NCBI GenBank assembly: GCA_021234155.1
Contig: JAJEKV010000508.1
Location: 100,729-164,728, forward strand
DNA from: Isoetes taiwanensis
Lineage: Eukaryota > Streptophyta > Lycopodiopsida > Isoetales > Isoetaceae
Direction of reading: 5' to 3'
DNA: 64,000 nt
Position numbers and translations under genes: made by a program. The notes below the pieces were generated by a model. The model did no database searches, had not been told where the DNA came from, and saw only the letters and a list, made by a program, of their open reading frames with translations. This document shows, piece after piece, positions 34,806-46,910 of the stretch (position 1 is the stretch's first letter; every line of letters starts with the position of its first letter).

Positions 34806-35000
34806 CTTTTTTTATCATGCCTTCCCTCGGATTTTGATTGCTCTCCTTCTTTTCTCCTCTTCCAAACAGGGCTTCTTGTAACCAAACTATCCCATCTTTG
34901 CGCTTTGGTTGATTCTACATGGAAAAGCCTCAACTTCCCAAGGTTGTGCCTGGATAGTCATGGTGTCGATTGCATCTCAGAAACGACCCTTGTATCAGGG
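34806..35000 (-). pseudogene. Possible upstream exon of the captured gene
   Basis: An open minus-strand stretch ends at a GTGAG donor near 34806 (E copy: near 53888). It is basic and Ser-rich and ends with several Lys, as expected for the poorly conserved N-terminal part before the YbaB core. Assignment to the same gene is inference. The E copy differs by small length changes. Confidence 0.35.
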
Positions 35001-35686
35001 ATCTTGTACTCTACATTTGTACTCGGATAAGAAAGAATTAAAACGGAGTAAATCGTCCAACACAGCTCTTCCTCTAGGTTCCTTAGCATATACAGGAGCG
35101 TCAAAATACCCTCGGAGGTATCAAATCAAGTCGTTCAAAGATCTTTTCAATTTTCATTAAGCTTTCTAAGCTTCCGGCTATGGCAAAAGGATCTCCCGTG
35201 AGACTCACCGGCACCCATGCTAAGCCTCCATCTCTACCATTCCTCCTACTTTAGCTTTGAAAGCGGATAAGGGAGAAGGGCTTGTTGTGCTCACCGGGTA
35301 TGCCCTCCTATTTGAAGTGTAAGAAACGGATGCAAAGGGGGATTGTAGAGCACAGCGTGTAAAAACGACATCGTAGCCAAGGCTACAGGCCACTATAAAG
35401 TTTCGCCACGCATCTCCGTCCGGTGACCATGATGCTGTCTGGAGGGCTCGCCAAATTGTAGAAAGTGAGAACCATATGCTTCAAGACATAACCACGACCT
35501 TTTCTTTTTTCACATATCGGCGGGATCTCAGAGTTGTAAGTCTCAGCCACCACGATCTAGGGCAACACCCAAGACAGACATATGAAAGAAAATTTTATAA
35601 TATAGGATTAGCATGGTTTAATGCACTAAATCTTCTTTTTGGCTCTTGGGCGCCAAGAACAAAATTGGAAGAGTTGAACCACGGGA

Positions 35687-35757
35687 TGCATTGGCCGAGA
35701 ATCGAACTCAGTGTCCAAACCGCGGGTGGTACTATTCTACCACTAGACCACCAATGC
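35687..35757 (-). pseudogene. tRNA-Gly copy, unit 13, anticodon arm scrambled
   Basis: 71 nt with normal acceptor and D arms; the anticodon arm is rich in C and G without a readable GCC loop. Confidence 0.75.
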
Positions 35758-36174
35758 ACAAGTAATACCAAAGAATACCTTTTAATTAACAAGCACATAC
35801 AACCAACTCAATCAAATGCATCTCATAATCCGGTTCTCAAAAAATATCGGTGGTCGCATAATAAGGTGTAGGAATGGTTGTTCTTCTAATAAGTCCAAAC
35901 AAATGATTATGCCAAGGCATAAAGCGACAAGATTTGCTCAATCACCGTGTTTTTCCATGCTTGAACCTGATATCATAAAAATTTGAAAGAATTAACATGT
36001 GAATGAGTAACAATGTCGAGCGTTGGTGTGCCACTAATGGGGGCTATGCATAAACTCTAGAATATTGCGTCAGTGGAAGAGTGCGTGGGGAATCTGAATG
36101 ACAAACTCTAAATATTAATCGAATGGACGTATGTGATAGTAGGGACTATAATATAATATGAACAAGCTCCTACA

Positions 36175-36256
36175 CGTGGATGATAGGATTCGAACCTATG
36201 CGAGCAAAGCCCACATGATTTCTAGTCATGCCCAATAACCACTCTGGCACATCCAC
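36175..36256 (-). tRNA. tRNA-Ser-AGA: tRNA-Ser(AGA), unit 13
   Basis: All arms consensus. The 3' flank has TTGTT in place of T5; the next run of four or more T lies about 195 nt downstream. Confidence 0.9.
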
Positions 36257-36419
36257 TCCAGCATGTGGAATACTTCTGATTCTTCTTAGATCATTGAGAT
36301 GTTTAGGAGGATAGGATCATTTCTCACACTATGGTGCAATCGATTGCTCAGTTATCCTTATGTCATTATCAACATGGTTTAATGCATTAAATCTTTTTTT
36401 TCGCTCTTGCGCCAAGAAC

Positions 36420-36423
36420 AAAA
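36420..36423 (-). terminator. Pol III terminator of tRNA-Gly 14
   Basis: TTTT on the minus strand 22 nt past the tRNA 3' end, backed up by a longer T-run further down. The layout is the same in most units. Confidence 0.6.
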
Positions 36424-36445
36424 TTGGAAGAGTTGAACCACAGGA

Positions 36446-36516
36446 TGCATTGGCCGAGAATCGAACTCGGGTCTGTACCGTGGCAGGGTACTATTCTACC
36501 ACTAGACCACCAATGC
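36446..36516 (-). tRNA. tRNA-Gly-GCC: tRNA-Gly(GCC), unit 14 (reference copy)
   Basis: Decodes GGC/GGU. Acceptor GCATTGG/CCAATGC with A73, D arm GTCTAGTGGTAGAAT, anticodon stem GTACC/GGTAC with loop CTGCCAC, short variable region, T arm CCGAG-TTCGATT-CTCGG. A box TGGTCTAGTGG and B box GTTCGATTC are intact, as in cytosolic plant tRNA-Gly(GCC). No intron. This is the best copy in the array. Confidence 0.95.
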
Positions 36517-36919
36517 ACAAGTAATACAAATGAATACCTTCTTAATTAACAAGCACATACAACCAACTCAATCAAATGCATCTCATAATCCAGTTCTCAA
36601 AAAAATATCGTGGTCGTACAATAAGGTGTAGGAATGGTTGTTCTTCTAATAAGTCCAAACAAATGATTATGCCAAGGCATAAAGCGACAAGATTTTCTCA
36701 ATCACCGTGTTTTTCCATGCTTGAACTTGATATCATAAAAAATTGAAAGAATTAACATGTGAATGAGTAACAATGTCGAGCATTGGTGTGCCACTAATGG
36801 GGGCTATGCATAAACTCTAGAATATTAAGGCACGGTGGAAGAGTGCTTGGGGAATCTGAATGACAAACTCTAAATATTAATCGAATGGACGTATGTGATA
36901 GGGACTATAAAATAATATG

Positions 36920-36924
36920 AAAAA
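36920..36924 (-). terminator. Pol III terminator of tRNA-Ser 14 (T5)
   Basis: TTTTT 10 nt past the 3' end. Present in about two thirds of units; the others have TTGTT. Confidence 0.65.
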
Positions 36925-36933
36925 GCTCCTACA

Positions 36934-37015
36934 CGTGGATGATAGGATTCGAACCTATGCGAGCAAAGCCCACATGATTTCTAGTCATGCCCAATAACCA
37001 CTCTGGCACATCCAC
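36934..37015 (-). tRNA. tRNA-Ser-AGA: tRNA-Ser(AGA), unit 14 (reference copy)
   Basis: Decodes UCU (and UCC by inosine). Acceptor GTGGATG/CATCCAC with G73, anticodon stem CATGA/TCATG with loop CTAGAAA, a long variable arm of the class II type, and B box GGTTCGAATCC. Matches plant cytosolic tRNA-Ser(AGA). No intron. Confidence 0.95.
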
Positions 37016-37275
37016 GACGGCATGTGGAATACTTCCATTTCTTCTTAGATCATTGAAATATTTAGGAGGATAGGATTTGGCTAGTCATTTGTTCTCTCTC
37101 ATTGTGATGTTTGATGGTTGGAAGAGCAAGATTAGCTTCGATCTCGTTTCTCACACTATGGTGCAATCGATTGCTCAGTTATCCTTATGTCATTATTATC
37201 AACATGGTTTAATGCATTAAATCTTTTTTTTGGCTCTTGCGCCAAGAACAAAATTGGAAGAGTTGAACCACAGGA

Positions 37276-37344
37276 TGCATTGGCCGAGAATCGAACTTCA
37301 GTCCTGTACCATGGCGGTACTATTCTACCACTAGACCACCAATG
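37276..37344 (-). pseudogene. tRNA-Gly copy, unit 15, short anticodon loop
   Basis: 69 nt. The loop is only GCCAT, and the T stem has an extra base. Confidence 0.75.
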
Positions 37345-37762
37345 CACAAGTAATACAAATGAATACCTTTTTAATTAACAAGCACATACAACCAACTCAA
37401 TCAAATGTATCTCATAATCCAGTTCTCAAAAAATAACGCGGGTCATTACAATAAGGTGTAGGAATGGTTGTTCTTCTAATAAGTCCAAACAAATGATTAT
37501 GCCAAGGCATAAAGCGAGAAGATTTGCTCAATCACCGTGTTTTCCATGCTTGAACTTGATATTATAAAAAATTGAAAGAATTGACATGTGAATGAGTAAC
37601 AATGTCGAAAGCATTGGTGTGCCACTAATGGGGCTATGCATAAACTCTAGAATATTACGGCGATTGGAAGAGTGCGCGGGGAATATGAATGACAAACTCT
37701 AAATATTAATCGAATGGACATATGTGATAGGGACTATAAAATAATATGAAAAAGCTCCTACA

Positions 37763-37844
37763 CGTGGATGATAGGATTCGAACCTATGCGAGCAAAGCCC
37801 ACATGATTTCTAGTCATGCCCAATAACCACTCTGGCACATCCAC
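37763..37844 (-). tRNA. tRNA-Ser-AGA: tRNA-Ser(AGA), unit 15
   Basis: Identical to the reference copy in all arms, with a T5 terminator. Confidence 0.93.
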
Positions 37845-38101
37845 GACGGCATGTGGAATACTTCCATTTCTTCTTAGATCATTGAAATATTTAGGAGGAT
37901 AGGATTTGGCTAGTCATTTGTTCTCTCTCATTGTGATGTTTGATGGTTGGAAGAGCAAGATTAGCTTCGATCTCATTTCTCACACTATGGTGCAATCGAT
38001 TGCTCAGTTATCCTTATGTCATTATCAGCATGGTTTAATGCATTAAATCTTCTTTTTGGCTCTTGCGCCAAGAACAAAATTGGAAGAGTTGAACCACAGG
38101 A

Positions 38102-38172
38102 TGCATTGGCCGAGAATCGAACTCGGGTCTGTACTGTGGCAGGGTACTATTGTACCACTAGACCACCAATGC
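38102..38172 (-). tRNA. tRNA-Gly-GCC: tRNA-Gly(GCC), unit 16, two changes
   Basis: GCC loop CTGCCAC, but the pair closing the loop is C-A, and one D-arm G is C. Possibly functional. Confidence 0.75.
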
Positions 38173-38588
38173 ACAAGTAATACAAATGAATACCTTCTTA
38201 ATTAACAAGCACATACAACCAACTCAATCAAATGCATCTCATAATCCGGTTCTCAAAAAAATATCGTGGTCGTACAATAAGGTGTAGGAATGGTTGTTCT
38301 TCTAATAAGTCCAAACAAATGATTATGCCAAGGCATAAAGCGACAAGATTTGCTCAATCACCGTGTTTTTCCATGCTTGAACTTGATATCATAAAAAATT
38401 GAAAGAATTAATATGTGAATGAGTAACAATGTCGAGCATTGGTGTGCCACTAATGGGGGCTATGCATAAACTCTAGAATATTGCGTCAGTGGAAGAGTGC
38501 GTGGGGAATATGAATGACAAACTCTAAATATTAATCGAATGGACGTATGTGATAGGGACTATAAAATAATATGAAAAAAGCTCCTACA

Positions 38589-38670
38589 CGTGGATGATAG
38601 GATTTCAACCTATGCGAGCAAAGCCCACATGATTTCTAGTCATGCCCAATAACCACTCTGGCACATCCAC
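38589..38670 (-). tRNA. tRNA-Ser(AGA), unit 16, altered T loop
   Basis: 82 nt with AGA, but the B box reads GGTTGAAATCC, which should impair Pol III. T6 terminator present. Confidence 0.65.
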
Positions 38671-38927
38671 GGCGACATGTGGAATACTTCCATTTCTTCT
38701 TAGATCATTGAAATATTTAGGAGGATAGGATTTGGCTAGTCATTTGTTCTCTCTCATTGTGATGTTTGATAGTTGGAAGAGCAAGATTAGCTTCGATCTC
38801 ATTTCTCACACTATGGTGCAATCGATTGCTCAGTTATACTTATGTCATTATTAGCATGGTTTAATGCACTAAATCTTCTTTTGGCTCTTTGCGCCAAGAA
38901 CAAAATTGGAAGAGTTGAACCACAGGA

Positions 38928-39002
38928 TGCATTGGCCGAGAATCGAACTCGTGTCCGTGCACCTTGGCGAGTGGTACTATTCTACCACTAGACCACCAAT
39001 GC
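38928..39002 (-). pseudogene. tRNA-Gly copy, unit 17, degenerate
   Basis: 75 nt. The anticodon arm is replaced and four bases longer. Confidence 0.75.
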
Positions 39003-39395
39003 ACAAGTAATACAAAAGAATACCTTTTAATTAACAAGCACATACAACCAACTCAATCAAATGCATCTCATAACTGTTCTCAAAAAAAAAATATCGGGTT
39101 CTAATAAGGTGTAGGAATGGTTGTTCTTCTAATAAGTCCAAACAAATGATTATGCCAAGGCATAAAGCGACAAGATTTGCTCAATCACCGTGTTTTTCCA
39201 TGCTTGAACCTGATATCATAAAAATTTGAAAGAATTAACATGTGAATGAGTAACAATGTCGAGCCTTAATGTGCCACTAATGGGGGCTATGCATAAACTC
39301 TAGAATATTGCGTGAGTGGAAGAGTACTCTAAATATTAATCGAATGGACGTATGTGATAGTAGGGACTATAATATAATATGAACAAGCTCCTACA

Positions 39396-39477
39396 CGTGG
39401 ATGATAGGATTCGAACCTATGCGAGCAAAGCCCACATGATTTCTAGTCATGCCCAATAACCACTCTGGCACATCCAC
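39396..39477 (-). tRNA. tRNA-Ser-AGA: tRNA-Ser(AGA), unit 17
   Basis: Consensus in all arms; T-run missing from the near 3' flank (TTGTT). Confidence 0.9.
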
Positions 39478-39733
39478 TCCAGCATGTGGAATACTTCCGA
39501 TTCTTCTTAGATCATTGAGATATTTAGGAGGATAGGATTTGGCTAGTCATTTCTTCTCTCTCATTTGATGTTTAATGGTTGGAAGAGCAAGATTAGCTTC
39601 GATCTCATTTCTCACACTATGGTGCAATCGATTGCTCAGTTATCCTTATGTCATTATCAACATGGTTTAATGCATTAAATCTTTTTTTTCGCTCTTGCGC
39701 CAAGAACAAAATTGGAAGAGTTGAACCACAGGA

Positions 39734-39804
39734 TGCATTGGCCGAGAATCGAACTCGGGTCTGTACCATGGCAAGGTACTATTCTACCACTAGACCACCA
39801 ATGC
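39734..39804 (-). tRNA. tRNA-Gly-GCC: tRNA-Gly(GCC), unit 18
   Basis: Consensus stems; loop TTGCCAT with GCC. Both promoter boxes are intact. Confidence 0.9.
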
Positions 39805-40223
39805 ACAAGTAATACAAATGAATACCTTCTTAATTAACAAGCACATACAACCAACTCAATCAAATGCATCTCATAATCCAGTTCTCAAAAAATATCATTG
39901 GTCGCATTAATAAGGTGTAGGAATGGTTGTTCTTCTAATAAGTCCAAAGAAATGATTATGCCAAGGCATAAAGCGACAAGATTTTCTCAATCACCGTGTT
40001 TTTTCCATGCTTGAACTTGATATCATAAAAAATTGAAAGAATTAACATGTGAATGAGTAACAATGTCGAAAGCATTGGTGTGCCACTTAATGGGGCTATG
40101 CATAAAACTCTAGAATATTGCGTGCGGTGGAAGAGTGCGTGGGGAATATGAATGACAAACTCTAAATATTAATCGAATGGACGATGTGATAGGGACTATA
40201 AAATAATATGAAAAAGCTTTACA

Positions 40224-40305
40224 CGTGGATGATAGATTGAACCTATGCGAAAGCAAAGCCCACATGATTTCTAGTCATGCCCAATAACCACTCTGGCACA
40301 TCCAC
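40224..40305 (-). pseudogene. tRNA-Ser copy, unit 18, degenerate
   Basis: Two bases lost in the T arm and two gained in the variable arm; anticodon arm normal. Confidence 0.72.
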
Positions 40306-40562
40306 GACGGCATGTGGAATACTTCCATTTCTTCTTAGATCATTGAAATATTTAGGAGGATAGGATTTGGCTAGTCATTTGTTCTCTCTCATTGTGATGT
40401 TTGATGGTTGGAAGAGCAAGATTAGCTTCAATCTCATTTCTCACACTATGGTGCAATCGATTGCTCGATTATCCTTATGTCATTATTAAAGATGGTTTAA
40501 TGCATTAAATCTTCTTTTGGCTCTTGCACCAAGAACAAAATTGGAAGAGTTGAACCACAGGA

Positions 40563-40632
40563 TGCATTGGCCGAGAATCGAACTCGGTGCAGATCGTGTA
40601 GGGGTACTATTGTACCACTAGACCACCAATGC
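40563..40632 (-). pseudogene. tRNA-Gly copy, unit 19, degenerate
   Basis: 70 nt; anticodon arm replaced, no GCC. Confidence 0.75.
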
Positions 40633-41014
40633 ACAAGTAATACAAATGAATACCTTCTTGATTAACAAGCACATACAAATCTAACTCAATCAAATGCATC
40701 TCATAATCCAGTTCTCAAAAAAATATCGTGGTCGTACAATAAGGTGTAGGAATGGTTGTTCTTCTAATAAGTCCAAACAAATGATTATGCCAAGGCATAA
40801 AGCGACAAGATTTGCTCAATCACCGTGTTTTTCCATGCTTGAACTTGATATCATAAAAATTGAAAGAATTAATATGTGAATGAGTAACAATGTCGAAAGC
40901 ATTGGTGTGCCACTAATGGGGGCTATGCATAAACTCTAGAATATTCGCGCCGGTGGAAGAGGCGGGGGAATATGAATGGCAAACTCTAAATATTAATCGA
41001 ATGGACGTATGTGA

Positions 41015-44000
41015 TCTTATATTATAATGTTTTAGTGCAAGTAATGGACCACGCCCTAAAATAGATGACCCAAATTTTGAGTTAAAACTTTAACGGTCCA
41101 AATGCCTATGGGTTTCTTTTCTTCTTCTCGCTCTATCGATCTAGGGCTTAAAGTTCTTTTCACTTTCGGACTAGCAGGGGGCTTCTAGCAACGAGTTCTC
41201 TAGCACTCGGCTATATATGGCTATTAGAGCGTGCGATTTAGGGAGCTCTGCAAGCAGCACTGCTTGCTTATTCATAAGGTTTTTGATCATATGAATCATT
41301 TTGAGATTTGCCAGTTTCGGAGACGGATCCTGCGTTACGGCACTCTATCCATTCTACTCTGTAAAGAGGCAAGCTCGAGACCTCAACAGGTTGGAACGAC
41401 ACATAGTTTCCTGTAAGATTGCCATGGACTTTTTGATGTCTGGAGCTATGGACTTTGCTGTTAATCAACTAGGCCACGCACAGAGGCAGATTTTGCAGCA
41501 GTGATCTCCACAATATACCTCAGAAGGTTTCAACATGCATCCTATTTACACAGATGGAGGACAGAATGACACTGTGCAACATGGTTGTAGAAGTTAGGTA
41601 AAAGTGGTTTGATTGAAGCAGATCAGAAGATTGCTAAATATCTTGAGGTATGCATTGTAGAACTTTAGATCTTACTTTAATGTGGATCACTGAAGATATC
41701 GCTCTTGCTTGCTTGACAAAACAAGACTCAATCAACTTATGAGTCTGTTTTCAGTGATGGTGATGCCAAGATTTGGGTCTGGTGTTTTTCAAGCATGATT
41801 TGGGTCTTATGGTCTAAACATAAATATTACGTTCTTCTTATAGATATCAAAAAGGTGTGTCCAATTTGAAACATGTGGTTGCAAACACCACTCACCAGAC
41901 AAACTTATATTACCTAGAGAGTGCAAAGATGTGAAGACAGATATGAGTATATATTGGTTCCTGCACTGGAGGGAAGACATAAGATTTTCTAGCCGCAGCA
42001 AAGCTTCTATATTCTGCGATGTGTCTTCAGACCAATCATTTTGTACTTTCTTCATTTATTACATTCATAAAGAATATATGTATGAGGATATGGAGCATGT
42101 TTAAAGGCACGCAATTTCTACCCCTTGATCAATTTATGTCATGTAAAAGAGTTTGTCTCACTAAATTTGTGATGTCAGAGAGGAATTATGCCTGATTTAT
42201 GCAAAGTGAATTTTGACATTTTATAGTAAATCAAAGGAATCAGAGTATAGAAATGCATCCAAGTTAGCATCATAAAATCTTCCCAACCACATTATACCTT
42301 TCGTGCCAATCTGGAAATAAGTTCATATTGGCCCTATCAACCCAATTGAAAGTTGAATCAGAGAATTGCTTTTGGCATTTATTGAACTCAGATATTTTTC
42401 TCGTCGCATTGTTTTTACAAGACACATATGTAAGTTTATATTGAGAGCATCATGCAATGGTCTGCAAGAAAAAAGAGAACACTTAATAGAGGGGTGTCAA
42501 TGCACTTTCGGTTTTTGCTCCTAGGTGATTTTGCTGCACTCTGTTTTGCAGGACAAGCATGCAGGAGGGGTCAATAGGAGTAGCTATTTTTACTACAAAT
42601 TTCTTCATTGTTCGCTTTTTATGACAAAGTTGGCATGTTTCGATGGATTAGTGCATGTTGATATTAGTGTCTTTTCAATGTCCGGTTGTATATCCGGGAT
42701 CAAGACACTAAACTCGATGAAATGTATATTACATCATCAAGAAACAATATAATAGAAGGATACGACTTATCTAAGTGAAACACTCTATGCATGGCTTTTC
42801 CGGCACAAAATTAAAATACAAGTCAATCGTAGGTTGATTGACATTATGGCACCGGATAACAACTTCAGAGATTGACGCCACAATGCCTCTTTCAAACCGA
42901 CATGAGAAGACATACGTGTTCCAATTTTTGCACAGAAAAGATCTGTTTGCCATGTGATGACATCTAGCTTGAGTTCCAGGTGCTAGCAGGTAGTGTGAGG
43001 TAATGTGGTTGATCTAGATGTCAATAATGCTTCTATATCTTGGATGCATTGTATGAAAATAGTAGAAGTTTATCTAATGTTACTTGATGCAGGAGTCTGT
43101 TTCTCTACATCTCATACATAGGCTTATAACTGAAATGCAACATACAAGGAGATACTTTGATTCCATATTATTTTTGCAGTTATAGGTAGTTATAAGTGAT
43201 CATTTGGTCGGCTTCTTTGCTTCTTATAAATAAATCAAGCATGAGATAGGGTTTTTCTAAGTGCAAACACATGGTGTCCATTAATTCGGGAAGGTTCATA
43301 ACCCCTTCTAAAGGAGGCAACACGATGCCCATCAAAAAATGGTCCAACAGTCCAACATAGCACATTATCACCCCACATATTAATACCCCTCTTTGTGAAG
43401 AATCGCATGGAATGCCCATCGAAGGTGTTCTATTTTCTATGATATTCAAGCGGTCGAAGATGCAGTGCATTTTAAGAATATACTTCAAGACAATATTTAT
43501 ATTTAGCAATCCATGCACATTATACCATTGCTATGCACAAGACTAAAGTAAGATTAAAGTAAGATTAACTGCCTTTGTTGTGAAGGTTTTTGTTCATGGT
43601 TTTGCATGAAATTTTGTAGGTGGTAGCCTTGGTTTTGTTTTTATTTACCCCTTCCCACCTTGATAAGAGGTTACTATTCATTGTGTAAAGGCTAAGGTTA
43701 ATTCCAACTACAATCCATATTACAATCCACATTAGATCTAATTCCAACTACAATCCATATTACAATCCACATTAGATCTAACCAAGTTTATGTGGTTAGT
43801 CATTTAGGACATAATACCTTTTGATATAGCAATGAATGGGTCAATGTAAAGTAGATTGTGCACTATTGCAATACATGATATAGTCACTATCTCTTACAAC
43901 AAAAGTCATACTTCTAATCCAAATGATAATGTCTACAGTCATCCGATATTGTAGACACTCTTTTGCGCATTACCAAGAATCAATTGCTAACATAAAGCCC

Positions 44001-44426
44001 ACATGACCCATAGAAATATGTCTATCAAGTATAGTCAGCATAATATTCAAAAGTAGTATCTTCGAGACATTATCCTCATACCCTTCAGGCATTTAAAATT
44101 TCGCATAGACATACGATCCCATAATACAAATTTTTATGAAGGTGGTATTTTTGAGTGACTATTATCATACCATCTAATGTTGAAAATCCTTTACAAGTTA
44201 ATTTCATCCTTCAAAAAAAAAAAAAAAAAAAATCCTTTACAAGTCCTCACTATGTTTTCCTTTACAAGTCCTCACTATGTTTCTACTGCGTTTGTTGGTC
44301 TTTGATAGAGATCAAATCAAATGTAGCAAAGCAACAGGGGGCTTGGTTATTCTCATTTCAGCCAAAACCTTTACAGGCTCTCTATGCTTTCAACTTATGT
44401 CCAGCAACGCTGGGCACAGTTACTAG
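41015..44426 (+). mobile_element. Helitron I, non-autonomous, plus strand
   Basis: Starts TCTTATATTATAATG after host A 41014. Ends with hairpin CCAGC-AAC-GCTGG, ten bases, then CTAG at 44423-44426 before host T 44427. The flanks rejoin to the spacer gtgA|TAGGGACT. This is the cleanest pair of ends in the window. No long polypurine tract. Sequence at 41040-41510 has coding-like composition with an ATG at 41423, but I recognise no protein. From 41600 to 44200 I see only AT-rich sequence shared with I'. Confidence 0.95.
43701..43780. repeat. Exact 40-bp tandem duplication in Helitron I
   Basis: Two perfect copies side by side. The I' element has the same pair at 61322-61404 with a 3-bp difference, so the duplication predates the split of I and I'. 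Confidence 0.9.
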
Positions 44427-44461
44427 TAGGGACTATAAAATAATATGAAAAAGCTCCTACA

Positions 44462-44543
44462 CGTGGATGATAGGATTCGAACCTATGCGAGCAAAGCCCA
44501 CATGATTTCTAGTCATGCCCAATAACCACTCTGGCACATCCAT
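44462..44543 (-). tRNA. tRNA-Ser-AGA: tRNA-Ser(AGA), unit 19, first base changed
   Basis: Consensus except G1 changed to A, which breaks the 1:72 pair. T5 terminator present. Confidence 0.78.
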
Positions 44544-44800
44544 GACGACATGTGGAATACTTCCATTTCTTCTTAGATCATTGAAATATTTAGGAGGATA
44601 GGATTTGGCTAGTCATTTGTTCTCTCTCATTGTGATGTTTGATAGTTGGAAGAGCAAGATTAGCTTCGATCTCATTTCTCACACTATGGTGCAATCGATT
44701 GCTCAGTTATCCTTATGTCATTATTAGCATGGTTTAATGCACTAAATCTTCTTTTTGGCTCTTGCGCCAAGAACAAAATTGGAAGAGTTGAACCACAGGA

Positions 44801-44871
44801 TGCATTGGCCGAGAATCGAACTCAGGTTTGTACCTTGGCAGGGTACTATTCTACCACTAGACCACCAATGC
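44801..44871 (-). tRNA. tRNA-Gly-GCC: tRNA-Gly(GCC), unit 20
   Basis: Loop CTGCCAA with GCC and a paired anticodon stem; one G-U pair in the T stem. Likely functional. Confidence 0.85.
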
Positions 44872-45239
44872 ACAAGTAATACAAAAGAATACCTTTTTAA
44901 TTAACAAGCACATACAACCAACTCAATCAAATGCATCTCATAATCTGGTTCTCAAAAAAATATCGTGGTCGTACAATAAGGTGTAGGAATGGTTGTTCTT
45001 CTAATAAGTCCGTGTTTTTCCATGCTTGAACCTGATATCATAAAAATTTGAAAGAATTAACATGTGAATGAGTAACAATGTCGAGCATTGGTGTGCCACT
45101 AATGGGGGCTATGCATAAACTCTAGAATATTGCATGAGTGGAAGAGTGCGTGGGGAATCTGAATGACAAACTCTAAATATTAATCGAATGGACGTATGTG
45201 ATAGTAGGGACTATAATATAATATGAACAAGCTCCTACA

Positions 45240-45318
45240 CGTGGATGATAGGATTCAACCTATGCGAGCAAAGCCCACATGATTTCTAGTCATGCCCAAT
45301 AACCACTCGCACATCCAC
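45240..45318 (-). pseudogene. tRNA-Ser copy, unit 20, degenerate
   Basis: 79 nt. T-loop and D-stem bases missing; 3' flank without T-run. Confidence 0.72.
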
Positions 45319-45565
45319 TCCAAAAGATGTGGAATACTTCCGATTCTTCTTAGATCATTGAGATATTTAGGAGGATAGGATTTGGCTAGTCATTTCTTCT
45401 CTCTCATTTGATGTTTAATGGTTGGAAGAGCAAGATTAGCTTCGATCACTATGGTGCAATCGATTGCTCAGTTATCCTTATGTCATTATCAACATGGTTT
45501 AATGCATTAAATCTTTTTTTTCGCTCTTGCGCCAAGAACAAAATTGGAAGAGTTAAACCACAGGA

Positions 45566-45638
45566 TGCATTGGCCGAGAATCGAACTCGGTCTGCAGACA
45601 GGTGGCGGGGTACTATTCTACCACTAGACCACCAATGC
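45566..45638 (-). pseudogene. tRNA-Gly copy, unit 21, degenerate
   Basis: 73 nt. Anticodon arm scrambled although a GCC triplet remains. Confidence 0.72.
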
Positions 45639-46052
45639 ACAAGTAATACAAATGAATACCTTCTTAATTAACAAGCATATACAACCAACTCAATCAAATG
45701 CATCTCATAATCCGGTTCTCAAAAAATATGGTGGTCGCACAATAAGGTGCGGGGAATGGTTGTTCTTCTAATAAGTCCAAAGAAATGATTATGCCAAGGC
45801 ATAAAGCGACAAGATTTTCTCAATCTTAGTGTTTTCCATGCTTGAACTTGATATCATAAAAAATTGAAATAATTAACATGTGAATGAGTAACAATGTCGA
45901 GCATTGGTGTGCCACTAATGGGGGCTATGCATAAACTCTAGAATATTGCGTCAGTGGAAGAGTGCGTGGGGAATATGAATGACAAACTCTAAATATTAAT
46001 CGAATGGACGTATGTGATAGGGACTATAAAATAATATGAAAAAGCTCCTACA

Positions 46053-46134
46053 CGTGGAAGATAGGATTCGAACCTATGCGAGCAAAGCCCACATGATTTC
46101 TAGTCATGCCCAATAACCACTCTAGCACATCCAC
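46053..46134 (-). tRNA. tRNA-Ser(AGA), unit 21, one acceptor mismatch
   Basis: One acceptor base and one D-stem base differ from the reference; AGA and B box intact; T5 terminator present. Confidence 0.72.
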
Positions 46135-46439
46135 GACGACATGTGGAATACTTCCATTTCTTCTTAGATCATTGAAATATTTAGGAGGATAGGATTTGGC
46201 TAGTCATTTGTTCTCTCTCATTGTGATGTTTGATGGTTGGAAGAGCAAGATTAGCTTCGATCTCATTTCTCACACTTTAATGGTTGGAAGAGCAAGATTA
46301 GCTTCGATCTCATTTCTCACACTATGGTGCAATCGATTGCTCAGTTATCCTTATGTCATTATCAACATGGTTTAATGCATTAAATCTTTTTTTTGGCTCT
46401 TGCGCCAAGAACAAAATTGGTAGAGTTGAACCACGGGGA

Positions 46440-46511
46440 TGCATTGCCGAGAATCGAACTCAGTGCATGCTTGACCGCAAGGGTACTATTCTACCACTAG
46501 ACCACCAATGC
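46440..46511 (-). pseudogene. tRNA-Gly copy, unit 22, degenerate
   Basis: 72 nt. Anticodon arm replaced and a T-stem base missing. Confidence 0.72.
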
Positions 46512-46910
46512 ACAAGTAATACAAAAGAATACCTTCTTAATTAACAAGCACATACAACCAACTCAATCAAATGCATCTCATAATCCGGTTCTCAAAAAAA
46601 TATCGTGGTCGTACAACAAGGTGTAGGAATGGTTGTTCTTCTAATAAGTCCAAACAAATGGTTATGCCAAGGCATAAAGCGACAAGATTTGCTCAATCAC
46701 CGTGTTTTTCCATGCTTGAACTTGATATCATTAAAAATTGAAAGAATTAACATGTGAATGAGTAACAATGTCGAGCATTGGTGTGCCACTAATGGGAGCT
46801 ATGCATAAACTCTAGAATATTGCGTCAGTGGAAGAGTGCGTGGGGAATATGAATTAATCGAATGGACGCATGTGATAGGGACTATAAAATAATATGAAAA
46901 AGCTCCTACA

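Larger units (their letters stand above)
29485..35607 (-). mobile_element. Helitron E', with Helitron F nested
   Basis: CTAG at 29485 (3' end) and TCCTATATTATAAAA at 35607 (5' end) beside host T 35608. The hairpin near 29494 is scrambled; paralogue E (51560-54670) keeps it intact. Own length without F is about 3.05 kb. Carries YbaB/EbfC-type exons (see 34425-34626) and further gene-like sequence at 34800-35500. Confidence 0.88.
35608..41014 (-). repeat. tRNA array block, units 13-19; longest uninterrupted run
   Basis: Seven units without insertions. Units 14 and 16 and the Ser genes of 13, 14, 15 and 17 are close to consensus, and serve as reference for the array. Ends at Helitron I, A 41014. 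Confidence 0.95.

Noticed and set aside
41807-42055. Minus-strand open frame conserved between Helitrons I and I' (also 56586-56834)
   Set aside because: It is antisense within a duplicated noncoding-looking region; similarity is explained by common descent, and no family is recognised.
44213-44231. A19 run as a retroposon tail
   Set aside because: It lies inside a small local duplication of atcctttacaagt in Helitron I, with no retroposon body beside it.
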